From Pseudocercospora fijiensis CIRAD86 (Eukaryota > Ascomycota > Dothideomycetes > Mycosphaerellales > Mycosphaerellaceae): a stretch of 64,000 nt of DNA. A model generated the notes under the pieces. It did no database searches and was not told the DNA's origin. It saw nothing but the letters and a program-made list of their open reading frames with translations. The DNA is taken from positions 960,599 through 1,024,598 of the forward strand of contig NW_006921544.1 in NCBI RefSeq assembly GCF_000340215.1. Reading direction: 5' to 3'. Position numbers and translations under genes: made by a program. Positions within the stretch are counted from its first letter, which is position 1, and each line of letters begins with the position of its first letter. Below are positions 47,161-58,720 of the stretch, one piece after another.

Positions 47161-49060
47161 TAGTAGACTACGCATTTCCCGCCTTAGCTTCGGTAATAGT
47201 GCTACTAGCCGTAGAGGGCATCTTCGGTATAGTATAATCCTTTAGAGGACAGTCTAAGCTGTTCTTTATATAACCCTTCTCTTAGCACTTTAGGCACTTG
47301 CTATCCTTTATTAAAGCGACGCGGTAGTCCTTTATAAGTATAGGCAAGTCCTTATACTTTCCGGGACGGGCATCGAACGGCTTCTTGCTATCGATAGTAG
47401 CTATAGCTCTAGTAACGGCTCTAGCATTCGCACTAGTAGTAGCGGCCGTAGAGTTCTTCGGGTTAGTTGCGTTTAGTATGCGAGTTGCCGGCTTCTTATA
47501 GGTCTCCTTATACTAGTCGAATTGCTACTTAAGGATCTAACACTTCTTAACAATCTTACGGAGCTTCTTTAGAACGTCGCCGGTAATGAACTTATTAGCG
47601 TAGGCTTCGTTAAGCTTCGTAATAAAGAGAGGGATCTTAGTCTTCTCCTTTATATCGATATAGGCTCGATCTGTCTAGTATTTAGTATAGAACGTAGAGA
47701 AACGCTCTCTATCCTACTACTTTAGCGTAAAGAAACTGTTATATGCCTTTCTATCTTTATTCGAGATTCCGTAGTTAATACGTATGAATTTTATTATACT
47801 AGACACTAACGGAAATAGGTCGATAGACTTCTTCTTAAGCTTTAATAGAACTCGGGTCTTTAGAGCGATCTAGACCTTTCTACCTATTAGGTTATAGACG
47901 TAACGAAGGTATAAGTCCTTATTACGGAAGGTTATAGAATTAAGCTTGTTCTCGATCTAGAGTTCCTACTATTCGTAGGAGATCTTGCTATTATTAGCAA
48001 ACTTGTCTACTTAAATATCCTTTCCGCTACTATAAGATTTAGAGCTTAATTCGAGTTTCTTATTATAGTAAACAAGGCCCTTGTCGGCCTTCTTACCCTT
48101 ACGCGAAGTCGACTCGTCGTTAGAGCTACCGGGGTCTATATTAGAGTTAGATTCGTCGTCGGATTCGTCTCTAGAATTATTAGAGTCGGAGGAATCGTTA
48201 TCGGAAGAAGATAGGTCGTCGCTAGTTAGATTAGTAGCCTTGTTCTTACGGTCCTTAGTAGGCTTCTTCTTCTTATCCTTGTCCTTGTCCTCGGACTTCT
48301 TATTATCGGGCTTCTCGCTATCGCGCTACTAGCGGCGGCGCTCTATTAATAGTAAAGAGGCTAAGCGATCTTTATCTTATGTTCTACGCGTATCGGTGCG
48401 ACTACGGCGAGCCTCTTCTAGCTAGACTTTCAAGTCCTTAATCTCCTTAGTATAAGCTATATTAAGCGTATTAAGATCTTCCTAGCTAAATGCTCCTTCT
48501 ACCTTCTGCTTAGCTTTAGCAAGCTATACTTTGTACTCCTTAACGTATTGTTAGTACTTTAATAACTTCTTCTCTAGTTCTTAACTTAACTTGTCCTTAG
48601 CCTAGAGTTTCTATCCTGCTTCTAGTACGCATTTATTGTAGCGTCGTGCAGGTTCTAGAGGTCCTTAATCTTCTTCTAGTTAAGTATATTAGCTTTATCT
48701 AGAGCTTGAGTCTATAGAAGGGATCGCTTAAAGTCGTAGCTAATAATACAAAGTAGGGCGTATAGTGCCTCTATATACGACTTAGTATTAAACTACTTCT
48801 TTGGATCTTCGGCTATTAAGTTCTATAAGTCGTTATACTTAATGTGTACGGTACGGACTTCCTTTTCCGTAGAGCTATCGTCCGTCTCTTCGTCTAGGAG
48901 CTATACGTTAATCTAGTAAGTCTTATCTACTTCCTTAATATCCTCCGCTCGACTTAGTTCTATAAGATTAAGGCGAGGACTAAGTTTAGCATTCTCGTCG
49001 ATACTAGGTAGCTTGCCTATAATCTCTTGCTCTTTCTATTCGTACTAGTTGTTCGATTGT
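47160..49060 (-). pseudogene. Gag of chromovirus C
   Basis: Minus strand, about 600 codons. The N-terminal part (48,400-49,000) reads as a charged coiled-coil-like region rich in Lys, Glu and former Gln. A Ser/Asp-rich hinge follows (48,100-48,260); its complement gives a long plus-strand open frame that is not a gene. The capsid-like region at 47,560-47,980 contains a YTKYQTDRAYID motif near 47,670, typical of fungal chromovirus Gag. A CCHC knuckle lies at 47,248-47,296 (CLKC, EKGYIKN, then DC; the His is now Tyr, CAC to TAC). The knuckle would bind genomic RNA. CA/TG retention is a little higher than in element A. Confidence 0.78.
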
Positions 49061-49610
49061 ATATCGAGTGTTTATAAGTCGCGTCGGTTACTAAACAGCT
49101 ATTCTAGAAGGATCGAGTGCCGCGATAGGCTAACGCGGGCACTATACTCGCGCGCTATGTCGGTTATAGACTAATGCGTTACTCGAGGTCGAGGTATTAG
49201 TAAGTCCTTCTACGGTGTCGGATATGTCTTCTGTCTAACAGACTAAGGTATATAAAAATCTAAGATACTTATCTCCGTTTCTTCGAGGTCGCTAGACCTG
49301 CTATCGGTTCTACTACGCGCCGTAGTCGCTTAAGAACAGGCAGCCTTGCGCTGCACTATAACTGCGAGGATATACGTTGTTCGGCGTCTATTATAGCGCT
49401 CTATTTGTTAGTTGTTAGTTGTCGGCGCTGTCGTAGCGCTCTAGTTCTGCTTGTCGTAAGCTAGTTAGCGTTGTTATAACGCGTTAGATAATTTAAACGG
49501 TCGACGTAGTGTAACGGGTAAACAGTATTAGAGACGTTATTATTTAAGACGTCGACGTAGAATCTAAGAAGAGCGCGAGAGAGGGCGCGACTAAATACAT
49601 CGGAGGTTTG
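49061..49610. other. RIP-poor leader region of chromovirus C
   Basis: Many TG and CA words survive (for example around 49,200-49,240 and 49,330-49,380, with ggcagccttgcgctgcac), unlike the coding part next to it. Probably the 5' LTR/leader of element C or unrelated unique DNA. No gene recognised. Confidence 0.45.
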
Positions 49611-49830
49611 CTACGGCTCGGCGGGACGGCCCGAACCGGCTTTTACGTATCTTAGGCATATAAATAGTCTCGGCCTGTAACACTTATAAAGAGATATCTC
49701 TCTAATAGCCTTAGTTATTAGAGCTCTCTTCTTACTATAAAGTTCTATTATACTATTTCTAAGCCGATCCTTAACCTCGTAGTTATCTAAGTGCGACAAG
49801 CTTCTTAGGCTTATATTCAATTTTAGTAAG
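49611..49830 (-). pseudogene. Possible Copia pre-integrase fragment
   Basis: A stop-free minus-strand stretch of 69 codons. The start contains SHLDNYEVKDRLRNSI, reminiscent of the LxHLD-type GAG_pre-integrase segment that follows the protease in Ty1/Copia polyproteins, and it lies just downstream of the protease relic at 49,870-50,010 on the same strand. The last ten codons run into the RIP-poor region and are probably not Copia. The family call is tentative. Confidence 0.4.
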
Positions 49831-51000
49831 AGTTCTATAAAGTTTTAGAAATATCTTTAAATCGTACTATTAACTACATCGCCTATTCTGTAAGCGGATA
49901 TAGGTCCGGTATTACCCTATTTTCTAGTAGTAGGTTTGTTAATATAAGTTACAAAGTAAGACTTATAACTTATAATATATCTAGGAGCGCCGCTATCTAA
50001 GGTAAAAGCGGTATAGCTAGACGACTCTAGAGAAGAGTAGGCTTATTCTATACTAGAACTACTAGCTAGATTATCTATCTATAGATAAATAAAGATACTC
50101 TTCTTCGTCTTAAGGTTCCTTATCGTCTAGTTCTTTAGTTTTAGTAAAGTACGTATTATCTCTACTACTACTAGGTTTACCTTTATTAGATTAAACTATC
50201 TTTAGGCTTTAGAAGGGTCTTTATAATAGCTAGTATCTTTTAAGTGTCCGTTCCTTTTATATTATATTTACTTCTTAGATACACTCTTATATCCCTTGTT
50301 TTATAGACGTTAATTTATTCTTAGGCGAATTAGGCTTAATATATACTACTATACCTTTTTCTTTAGTACTATATCGTCTCGATTCGTCTAGTAGACTAGA
50401 GTACAAATCTTCTTATTTAAGGCTTTCCTCGTCTTTTCGTAATATTTGAGTTTAGCTAGTAACTATAAAAGTCTCGTATTTGTTACCTAACTTATTAAGA
50501 GTCTAGGCTTTTATAACTTATTTAGGAAGCTTAACTTCCCTAGACTCTAATTCGTCGATTTCGAAGTTATTTAGAATAACTTTTATAGTAAGAGGTATTT
50601 AGAAGTAAATTACTTAGCGGATTATAGCATCTTAAGAGTATTTTAAGCTTCTTTCGGGTCCCTCTTATTCTAAATTTATCGTAAGGCTCCGTCCCCTATA
50701 GCTAGTCGAAGGATAGCTAGGGCAGCCTTAATTTCTTCGTCTATAATATCTTCTATTATAGCCTTAAAATAGCCCTTCTCTACTAGATAAAAATTTATAC
50801 TTACAGACTATAATATATAGTTTCGTTATCCTTAAGGCGGCTAAACGTAAAAGACTTATCGGTAATAGATATATTTACTTAGATATTTTATCGCGTAGTT
50901 TAGCGGCTTATCTTTATCTTTAGTATGATATTCCTCTATCTTTAGGTTCTCTATATCGTATATCGTTATAGTTAGAGAGTTTATCTATCCATCTCCTACT
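49831..51000 (-). pseudogene. Copia Gag and protease, minus strand (element E)
   Basis: The best preserved Gag of this Copia family in the window. Minus-strand order: Gag start near 50,960 (LTITIYDIENL), KPLNYAIKYL (50,890), EKGYFKAII (50,770), AILRLAIGDG (50,700), DPKEA (50,660), ILRKDEESL (50,420), a degraded zinc knuckle (50,230-50,280, KRNGHLKDTSYYK), then protease with an intact LDSGAP active site: the DSGA codons lie at 49,986-49,997, Asp at 49,995-49,997. This copy retains the middle part of Gag that the 29-kb copy has lost. Integrase and RT are missing on the downstream side, where chromovirus C begins. Leader and LTR-like sequence follow on the upstream side. Confidence 0.75.
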
Positions 51001-51970
51001 ATAGATAAACTACTTAGATAATAGTTATCGTATTGCATATATACTAGTAGAGATAGTTTTCCTATACTAGTATTATCTTAGGTAATTTATAGCTAACTAA
51101 TATTATCGTATCTGTGGATATTCGCTTAGAAAGGACAAAGCTTCCTATATATAAGTTTTATATAGGTAGTATTATCTAATTATTATGTCTTAAAAGTCTT
51201 ATCTATAATAAATATACGTTTCTATATATATTAACATCTTTATACTTTTTATCTATTCGGTTCGGTTCGATCGTTCCGCTCCGTTCGAAGGTTATTCTAT
51301 TCGCTAAATGGATTAGTTCCGAAGCTCGTAAACCGCCTTTTATATCGTTCTTCCTATTCGTATAGATCGATAGGATTGCCTATTATCGAGGCTATCCGAT
51401 AGGGAGATCGATTATTATCCGGAATTATCGAGGGTATAGATAGCTATATAGCTTTATAGGTATCTATTATCTTGTTTTCCGCGTCGTTTCCGAGCTATTA
51501 CGAGCAAGCCGGGTATATAACCTATTCGAGGGTATAATATATATTCCTATAGAAGTAGTAGGAAGTATCGGAAGTTATAGTGCTAGTAATCGAGTAGATT
51601 ATAGTTAAATTGCTTATCTAGCTAAATTGCGACATTCGTCGCCTTATATTATATTAGCTACTAAGGTCCTATACTACTCTAGAGACGCGTAATAGCTTAC
51701 GCGTACTACTAGGTACCCCTAGTTTTTATCGCAATTAGATCTCTAGAACTAGTTATTCTAGAAGCGATCGAACCTATAAAAGTTCTCTCTTAAGATATAT
51801 ATAAATTTGCTATAGGTTTCTAGGCCCTTCTATTAGTTGCAAATTACCTAGGCTTTCTTTCTTAATAACTCTATAAAATAGTAGATCCTAGAAGGCTCTA
51901 GAGGCTAGTAGAACTCTATAGAGGCATCCCTATATAGGTCGACGGCTACTTCCGGTACTATACCTAATTA
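51001..51970 (-). repeat. Copia 5' region (LTR/leader) of element E
   Basis: Reverse-complement match of 24,335-25,325 (see there). It contains the tcggttcggttcgatcg-type segment at 51,250-51,290. The two copies form an inverted repeat pair about 26 kb apart. Confidence 0.7.
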
Positions 51971-52388
51971 GGAAACAAGTTTTATACTAGTTTGCCCCGC
52001 TTAAGGCATCTCCTAAATATCCTTATTAATATTTAATAATACTTAGCTATCGCTAATTAAGATAAGCTAGTACTAGCTAATATCTATCGTATTCAATTAT
52101 AGATATACTAGATTCGCGTTAGATTTACGACTAGCTAGGCGCTAGGCCGAACTAGGCAATAACGGTACGACCTAGGTTTTCTAGCTATATTTGTCCTCTT
52201 TAATATTTCTTCCTATTAGGACTTATAGTATTAATATAAATCGATATAAACAAACTCCCTATTTATAAAGCAATACTATCTATATTATAGCTAAAAAGGG
52301 CAGATTTAGAACCTCTTACTTTAAAGCTTTAAACCTCTATTTATAGATAAACTATTATAAGGGATATATATATAAGCGAGAATAGCTA
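51971..52388. other. Unassigned spacer
   Basis: No motif recognised; lies between the Copia leader and the left end of DIRS element H. Confidence 0.4.
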
Positions 52389-52448
52389 TAAGGTAACTAT
52401 AGTACCCCTATGTCTAAGACTACTCCTTATACTATATAGGCGATTATT
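52389..52448 (+). repeat. Left 60-bp direct repeat of DIRS element H
   Basis: Pairs with 56,669-56,728; the shared core includes tactccttatactatatagg followed by cgattatt. Confidence 0.85.
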
Positions 52449-52599
52449 AACTTAAGATAACCTATTTAAGCGTTATAATACTATCTTATAAATACTACTA
52501 GTTTTATATCTAATATATATATATCTTTAAGAGCAGTAGCAAGTAGTCCTAGTTAAGGTACTAAAAGAAAAAGAGGGGAAAACTTTAATTAAGCGTAGA

Positions 52600-53990
52600 T
52601 AGTACTATAAAGAAGTCGCCTTTAGAAACCCTATACTACTAGTTATAATATACTATCTAATAACGCTAACGATAAAGAAGATAGAGAGGAAGGAGATATC
52701 GATCTATCGTAACGACTATTCGTAGTAACCTTTACTATATTAGGAAATAATATTATAAGTTAGATAAATCTAGCTATAGAGATAGACGGTTATACTAGGC
52801 TAGCGGCCTTCTACCTACTAGCTAATCTATAGGACCTTACGATAGAAGAGATCTAGCGCCTAATAGCTATTTAAGCCTTATTAAAATAGTAGCGTATACT
52901 AGAAGCGGCTCCTATAAGTACGACTCCTTAACCGCTTACTCTAGCTATTAAGTCGATCGAGGATAAATATAGCCTTAATAGCAAGATACTATCTATAAAC
53001 CGCCTATAGATTCTAAAGAACCTATAGTATGTTCCTAAGTTACTCGTTAACGATATCTACTTTAAGCGACTTAACCTACTAAATTTAGCCTACTTCTATC
53101 CGATCCTATACTATTTGAATCTTAGTATTCCCTTAGTAATCGATACTACTAGATGCCCTAATAGGTACTATATAGTTAGAAAGATTATTAAGCTTAGTAC
53201 TATATCTATTTAGCGCGAGGGCTTTAGCTTCTTTAGGCTCTCTTTAGATAGATTATTTAGTAAGGATAATCTACTACTATTATAATATATTAGCCTTATC
53301 GCTATCTAGGTCCTTAGTTAGATATAGCGATACTACTAGAAGAACGTAGTAGTATATCTCGCTATCGCTACTTATATAGATACCTAGATATAGCTATAGA
53401 GTAACCGACTCCTTATTATAGATTATCGACCCTACTTTCTCTTATAACTACTTATTACTAGAGTACGTAGTCTCGCTCGTTCTAGAGGATAGCTAGCCTA
53501 CTATAGATACTAGAGCCGGTAAGAAGAAGCATAGTACTAGTAAGGGTAAGGACCCTTCTATAAGATAGAACGTCTGTAAGTATAGTACGCTGTATCCCTA
53601 AGTACTCTATTATATTTATAAGTAGTATAAGATAGATAAATTTCGCTTCGATAGCTATCTAAACCGTAATATAAAGTAGCGTTGAAATAAGGATAATAAG
53701 ATTAAATAGATATAAGAGCTAGTTATATAATACTTCCCAATATAGCTACTAGTAGTAGTTAAAGCGCCTTCTTGTATTATCTTCTTTACTAACTTATATC
53801 TAAATATAATACTATCCTATCGCGCCTATTATCGAAAGGAGCTATCTAACCTTCTGCTAAATACTATAACTCTTAACCTACTCGCCTAGTAATAAATACT
53901 CTATTGCTATTCTAAAGAGCTACTACCCGTTCTATTTTATCTTAAAAGGATCGGTTATAGTATAATATATATTAGAAATAGAAAGGCAAG
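52600..53990 (+). pseudogene. Upstream (Gag-like) ORF of DIRS element H
   Basis: A coding-like stretch that precedes RT in element H. It shows alternating Leu/Tyr-rich and charged segments, a Lys-rich stretch (KKKHSTSKGKD at about 53,520-53,555) and a Cys-containing segment after it (53,575-53,600), reminiscent of a zinc-binding tail. I do not recognise a named family; a Gag-like role is inferred only from position. Start unknown. Confidence 0.4.
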
Positions 53991-55320
53991 AAGGTCGCGT
54001 AACTATAGGTTAGCTACCGAAGCCCCTTCTAGTATTACCGGTAATCTCGAGGCTAGTCTAATATACAACTACGTCCGTTTTAAGGCTATTCTAAACCGTA
54101 TCCGCTGCGCTAGATATAGCGGAATTGTTATTAACCGTAACATTAGGGATATTTTCCGAATAGTATCTACTTGTATCTAGTACCGCTAGCTACTAGCTCT
54201 TAAATAGTAGTAACGGTAATATACTAAAAACTACCTTCTCTTTAGTATATAAATAGTTATCTATATATTTTATATCTTTATAGAAGGGCTTTACTAAGTA
54301 CTCGAGAATATACTAAAGTATCTACTTAACTATTATCTAGACAATTTCTTAATTATTCTAGTAAAGAATTATAGCCTCGTTAACTAGTTTAAAAACGTAT
54401 AGAATAGTATAACTAGCCGGTTAGAGATTCTAGAAAACGATAATAAAGATAAAGAAGAAAGCGTAGTACTAGTATCTAGTATATAAATTAATACTAACTC
54501 GATATAGTACCGATTAATAGCTATTACGAAGGCCTAGAGACTATTACGCTATTATAAGAAGTACTACGTTACAATAGCCTTTCTTTATAAGATAAGGAGT
54601 CTTACTAGTAAGCTTATATAGACCGTTAGAGTAGTATATATTACAAGAGCCTTGTATATAGCTCTATACGTCTTTATTCCTCTCTTCTAGTCGATATTTA
54701 AAAAGAGAAGGCTATACTCCGACTTAGGGTAGGATCTACTATAGTAGAAATATACGCTATATAGTATAAAAGGAGTACGCTATATTCTTCCTTATCTTCT
54801 AAGAGTATACCTCTTTATAGATACCTTATCTAGCGGTAGAGGCGCCTTCTAGTATAAGCTAGACTATCTAGACTAAGGATTATATATATTAACGCTCCGG
54901 ATATATAAAGTTATTACTATTAGAAGGAGCGATACTTACTTATCGAACGAGTATCCTTCTAAGATCTATATTAATATAGAAGAGGTAAGGCCGATCGTAG
55001 AAGCGTTCTAAAAGTAGTATACGTAATAGAACGCTTAAAAAGTAATAGTCTATACCGATAGTAGAGTCGTCTTTACTAACCTTAACTATTACTGTATTTA
55101 AGGCGCCGCTAACGTACTACTCCGAGAGACTTTACTTAGGACAATTTAGGCGTAATTTACCGTTATAATTACGTAGCTATCTTATACTAATAATAGGCTA
55201 GCTAATAATCTATTACGCCTAGACTAGAGATTACTAGCTAGCCTATATCTATAATTAATCTATCTATATCTACCGTACTCGTCGATATAAAGCAGCTCGA
55301 TAAGGTAATAAATAACCGGT
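53991..55320 (+). pseudogene. Reverse transcriptase and RNase H of DIRS element H
   Basis: The + strand shows an RT core: NRNIRDIFRIV (54,130-54,165, family norm RDIKDAFR), then the catalytic box YLDN at 54,334-54,345 followed by FLIIL (second Asp to Asn, RIP-type). RNase H is at about 55,030-55,270: VIYTDSRVVFTNL-like with Asp at 55,057-55,059, then QGAANVLLRETLLRTIQA, and NRLANNLLRLDQRLL (norm ADxLSR) near 55,190-55,235. It resembles the relic at 32,961-34,230 in domain order but not closely in sequence, so the window holds two DIRS lineages. Two or more indels shift the frame. Confidence 0.72.
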
Positions 55321-55329
55321 CTTATAGCT

Positions 55330-56235
55330 CCTCCTTCTCTACTCTACTATATTATAGACTAGCGCCTAATATACGAAATGCGTACGCCTTTATTATTACG
55401 AACTATAAGCTATAGTACTTAATAAAGGACTTCGAGGCGTAGCCTATAAGAGCTAAAGGTATTTATAAATTTATTACGGCTTAAGTACTCGGTTACTTCG
55501 GTCTATAGCTATCTAGTAAAAGTATAGAGTCTTATACTATAGTACTACGATTATATAGTATTAATATCGGTTTAGATACTAATAGATTTACATCTCTAGC
55601 ACTTAAACGATTAATACGTAGGGCTAAGTATATTAGTCCGCTAGCAACTCGCACCTCTATAGGCTAGAAAGCCCTCTCTACTCACAACACAAACCGCCCT
55701 AGTAGTACCGCTACCCTATACGATAATCTCGTCCTTAATACCGCCTTCTTACTCGTCTAGAGTAGCTTCTTACGCTTAGGTAAAGTTACCTATAAAGAGA
55801 AGGGTTTATTTATATAGAGGCTAGTAACGTTTATGTTAGCATAAAGTAAGACTACCTCTATTTAAGGTTAAAGAGGTCTAGGATAGACGTCGGGTATAAA
55901 GGTACTATAGTTATAATCGCTACTATATCTAGATATACCTACGCCGTTCTAAATATAATACGATAATTCTAGTAGTACAATATAGGTAGCTCCTATATTA
56001 TAGTAGCGCCTCTATTCTAACTAAGCGAGGGAGGCTCCTTAAGAGCGGTAGTATAAAAGTACCTAAAGGAGTATCGTATACTAGCGAGTATAGACTACTT
56101 ACGTTATACTAGATATTCGCTTTGCTATAGCGCTATATAGTATATATACGATAATAGGATAATCGATAATTAGATTATAGTCCTCGGCCGCTAGATAAGT
56201 ACTATCTGTAAGCGGTATTATAAGCCTAGTAATAA
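55330..56235 (+). pseudogene. Tyrosine recombinase of DIRS element H
   Basis: The + strand continues from RNase H. Seen: KVTYK-like and YVSIKQDYLYLRLKRSR motifs (55,785-55,875; the strand before the first catalytic region), a Thr/Ala/Ile-rich stretch, APLFQLSEGGSLRAVVQKYLK (56,005-56,070), then the active-site end. The HxxR box is degraded to YSLC at 56,114-56,125 (His to Tyr and Arg to Cys, both C-to-T changes), followed by the conserved LGRQ (norm LGRW) near 56,183-56,195 and the nucleophile context KRYY at 56,210-56,221. This is the enzyme that would insert circular cDNA. About 300 codons, normal for the group. Confidence 0.75.
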
Positions 56236-57009
56236 AGAGTAGCTTTCTACCCTAGGTAGCTAGGGCCGGACTAGAGGACCGGTATCTATAAAGGGCCCTA
56301 TAGCTATCTTCGGTTAAGATAGGCTAGAGCCGAAGGCCTAATTAAACAAACGCCTAATACTAGATTATCTATCTAATACTTAGTAACTAGAGTCGATTGA
56401 GCTCCTATTTACTAAACGGCGCTCGTAAAAGCAGTTTATATTATAACGATAGCGCGTTCCTATCAGATTATCTAAGGGCTTATATTCCGAGATTTATTAT
56501 CGCTCTACGAGTTTAGGCTCTAAGTTCTTCTATTAATACTACTAATAGGCCTTATTAACTAGTAATTAGGAGCTAATATCTAGTATCTATAAGTAAATTA
56601 AAACCCCCCTTTACTAAACCGAGCAATTAGTAGAGTAAGAGGTATATATATAGGCGATAGTAGTTATCTAAAGTAGGCGTAGTACCTCCGGGCCTAGGAC
56701 TACTCCTTATACTATATAGGCGATTATTCGCTAACCCGCCCTCCTTACTCTATTTGTTTATCTATATATAATATAGATAGTACGTAAATACTACTAAAGT
56801 CTTATTTACTAGCGGTTAGTAGCTTCTATCTAAAAAACTATAGGTAAATAAGAACGCCCTTTCCCTTAAACTAAGCGATAAACTTATAAGATCTATTAAT
56901 AAACTAAAGGATCTAATAGAAGAAAGTAATAAATATATATTTTAATAAGGAAGCTTATAGTTCTAGTTTTTGAAAATACTAATAAAGCTAAATAATTTAG
57001 TATATATAG
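56236..57009. other. 3' region of DIRS element H and flank
   Basis: No protein motif. Holds the right direct repeat (56,669-56,728). After it, 56,729-57,009 is plain AT-rich sequence. Confidence 0.5.
56669..56728 (+). repeat. Right 60-bp direct repeat of DIRS element H
   Basis: Pairs with 52,389-52,448 without gaps; the mismatches lie in the first half. Confidence 0.85.
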
Positions 57010-57430
57010 AGAGAGTCTCTATTAGTATTAAAGGCCTATTTTAAGTCTATAATTAATAATACTATAGATGAAGATATAAAAACTAAAGGCTTAGGTGTTT
57101 TAGAACTCCTAGTAGAGAATAGCCTAATATTACAAATATAGAATAAAGCCGACTCTAAGAATACTTTGAATATACTTTAGTAAATACATTCTTCTAAACA
57201 AGTTAATTCTAAACATTTTTTTTAAAATAGCTATTTTCACTCTTCTTTAAAATCTATTTAAAGTATTAAGAAATTTATTAATACTATTAGCCGCTTAAAG
57301 AATAACTTAGAGCCTAGAGAGCTAAGATATTCTAAATAAGGCATAATATAGAAGGGGACCTATAGTTACTTAGAGTTTTAATTAATATATAAATAGAACC
57401 CTTAAAAAGCCTAGTAGTATACTATTATAT
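57010..57430 (+). pseudogene. Copia Gag fragment
   Basis: The + strand shows the IIxE-type line ending in the former ILLQI motif (57,115-57,140) and a KADSK segment in place of DPKEA near 57,148-57,165, then a ten-base run of T/A-rich sequence and an FKSI-type helix (57,245-57,265). It aligns by motif order with the Gag relics at 28,880 and 50,700, but is more divergent and more AT-rich. No protease or pol follows. Less CpG here than in neighbours; probably an older insertion. Confidence 0.55.
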
Positions 57431-58369
57431 ATAGAACCGAAAGTTCGGGAACTAGAAAAAGTAACCTCTATAAAAGTATCTATACTATCCTATCTATCCT
57501 CTTTATAAGCTACTACTAAAGGCGTAGTCTAAGGAGCTTAATACATTTATAAGGCTTTTATAAGAGGACTAAATAAATAGGTATATAGATACGACGTAGT
57601 AGTTAGATTTCTCTATATAATAATACTTAAAGGACTCGAAAAGAAGGAGAGTTAATAGAGAGTTTTTAAAGTACGCTAAGCCTTACGAATTAGATACGTA
57701 GCGCTACCGAGGAGCTTACGAATTAGTTACGAATTAGGGTTCCCTAATAGTATTCCCCCTCCTTTAGTAATCTATCCTAGGCTACTTAGGTAGTAGTTAC
57801 TAGGGAATATAGTAGTCGTATAGGAGACGGATATACTCGGGGAGCGTTATAGGTATAGATATACGGTAGTAAGGTAGTAGATTCGCAATCTTAGTCGATA
57901 TAGGGTAGCTTCGATATAGTAATAAGTATATCGCGATATACTTTCGTCGTTACTTCTATATTATAGTTTAGAGGCAACCTCGCGCCTATTAACTATTATT
58001 GCTAGCCTTATACTATAAGCCTTAGATTAGTTACGCTACTGCCTATTCTAGACTATAGCCTAGAGGTAACCTCGCGCCTATTGCCCGTTATTACTTGCCT
58101 CGTACTACGAGCCTTAGATTAGCTACTCTACTACCTATTACTTGCCCTTCTTACCGGTTTACTTTAGTTACGCGGTACGTAGTCGTTACGGCTATAGGGT
58201 AGTAGCGAAGGTATAGTAATTCGCCCTTATAGGCTCTATACTTAAGGCGGTACCTTTTCCTTTAACCCTCTTTATTCTTATTTCCTATAACGAGCCTTCG
58301 GAATAATAAATTAGTTATTAATTATTAAACTATCTTTATTATTCGAGGCTTTAATACGCTATAACGTCC
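57431..58369. other. Unassigned sequence with a 92-bp tandem duplication
   Basis: No gene recognised. The duplication at 57,962-58,145 is annotated separately. Confidence 0.4.
57962..58145. repeat. 92-bp tandem duplication
   Basis: 57,962-58,053 and 58,054-58,145 are adjacent copies sharing gaggcaacctcgcgcc / gaggtaacctcgcgcc and gccttagattag words. Differences include CA/TA and TG/TA pairs. Confidence 0.85.
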
Positions 58370-58720
58370 TATAATATTACTAATCCTAGGTAGGGATAGT
58401 ATCTTTATATTTATATAGGGTCTTTAGCTCTTCTTAGAATAGATTATAGATAGGTAGCTATAATAGTAACTTACCTTCCTTAAGATTAATAGTATAGTCG
58501 TACTCTAAATTCTACGCTAGGACGCCGGCTAATTCTAAGTTAGGGACGTCTTCGTACTTATAGTACGTATAAGGAATACTTTTAGTAACCTTTACCGAAA
58601 TAATAGGATTAGAATAGACTTAGTTAGGGACTTCTTAGAGTTTAGGTTCGTTTCCGTAGAGGTTCTAGAGTCGATCCTATACCGCTATAGTAGCTAGATA
58701 CTATTTGTCTAGTTTTCTTT
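58370..58720 (-). pseudogene. Gypsy pol fragment (protease-RT linker)
   Basis: Minus strand. It reads YKYEDVPNLELAGVL (58,515-58,570), then YDYTINLKEGK and PIYNLFQEELKTLYKY (58,420-58,500). This is the conserved linker just upstream of RT in Ty3/Gypsy pol, where the norm is H(A/T)I-L-G--PP-GPIY-LS--EL--L--Y. RT itself is not visible downstream (58,200-58,370), so only a fragment remains. It resembles neither element A, B nor C closely. Confidence 0.65.

Larger units (their letters stand above)
42791..49640 (-). mobile_element. Ty3/Gypsy chromovirus C, minus strand (RIP-inactivated)
   Basis: A second chromovirus, unlike element B in sequence. In minus-strand order: leader (49,060-49,640), Gag with CCHC knuckle (47,160-49,060), protease, RT, RNase H, integrase and chromodomain (43,070-47,160), then a short 3' region up to the satellite array at 42,790. 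LTRs could not be paired by eye, so both ends are estimates. Confidence 0.8.
52389..56728 (+). mobile_element. DIRS-type tyrosine-recombinase retrotransposon H with 60-bp terminal direct repeats
   Basis: A 4.34-kb unit, bounded by direct repeats at 52,389-52,448 and 56,669-56,728 (60 bp, no gap, about a dozen mismatches; the last 34 bases are almost identical). Inside, in order on the + strand: a Gag-like or unknown ORF, RT, RNase H and a tyrosine recombinase, with no integrase and no retropepsin. That gene set defines DIRS-type elements, and terminal direct repeats would fit the split-direct-repeat group. The circle-junction structure (A1-B1A2B2) was not resolved. Confidence 0.72.

Noticed and set aside
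48081..48332. Plus-strand Ser/Leu-rich open frame of 83 codons
   Set aside because: Complement of the Ser/Asp-rich hinge of chromovirus C Gag; low complexity explains its length.
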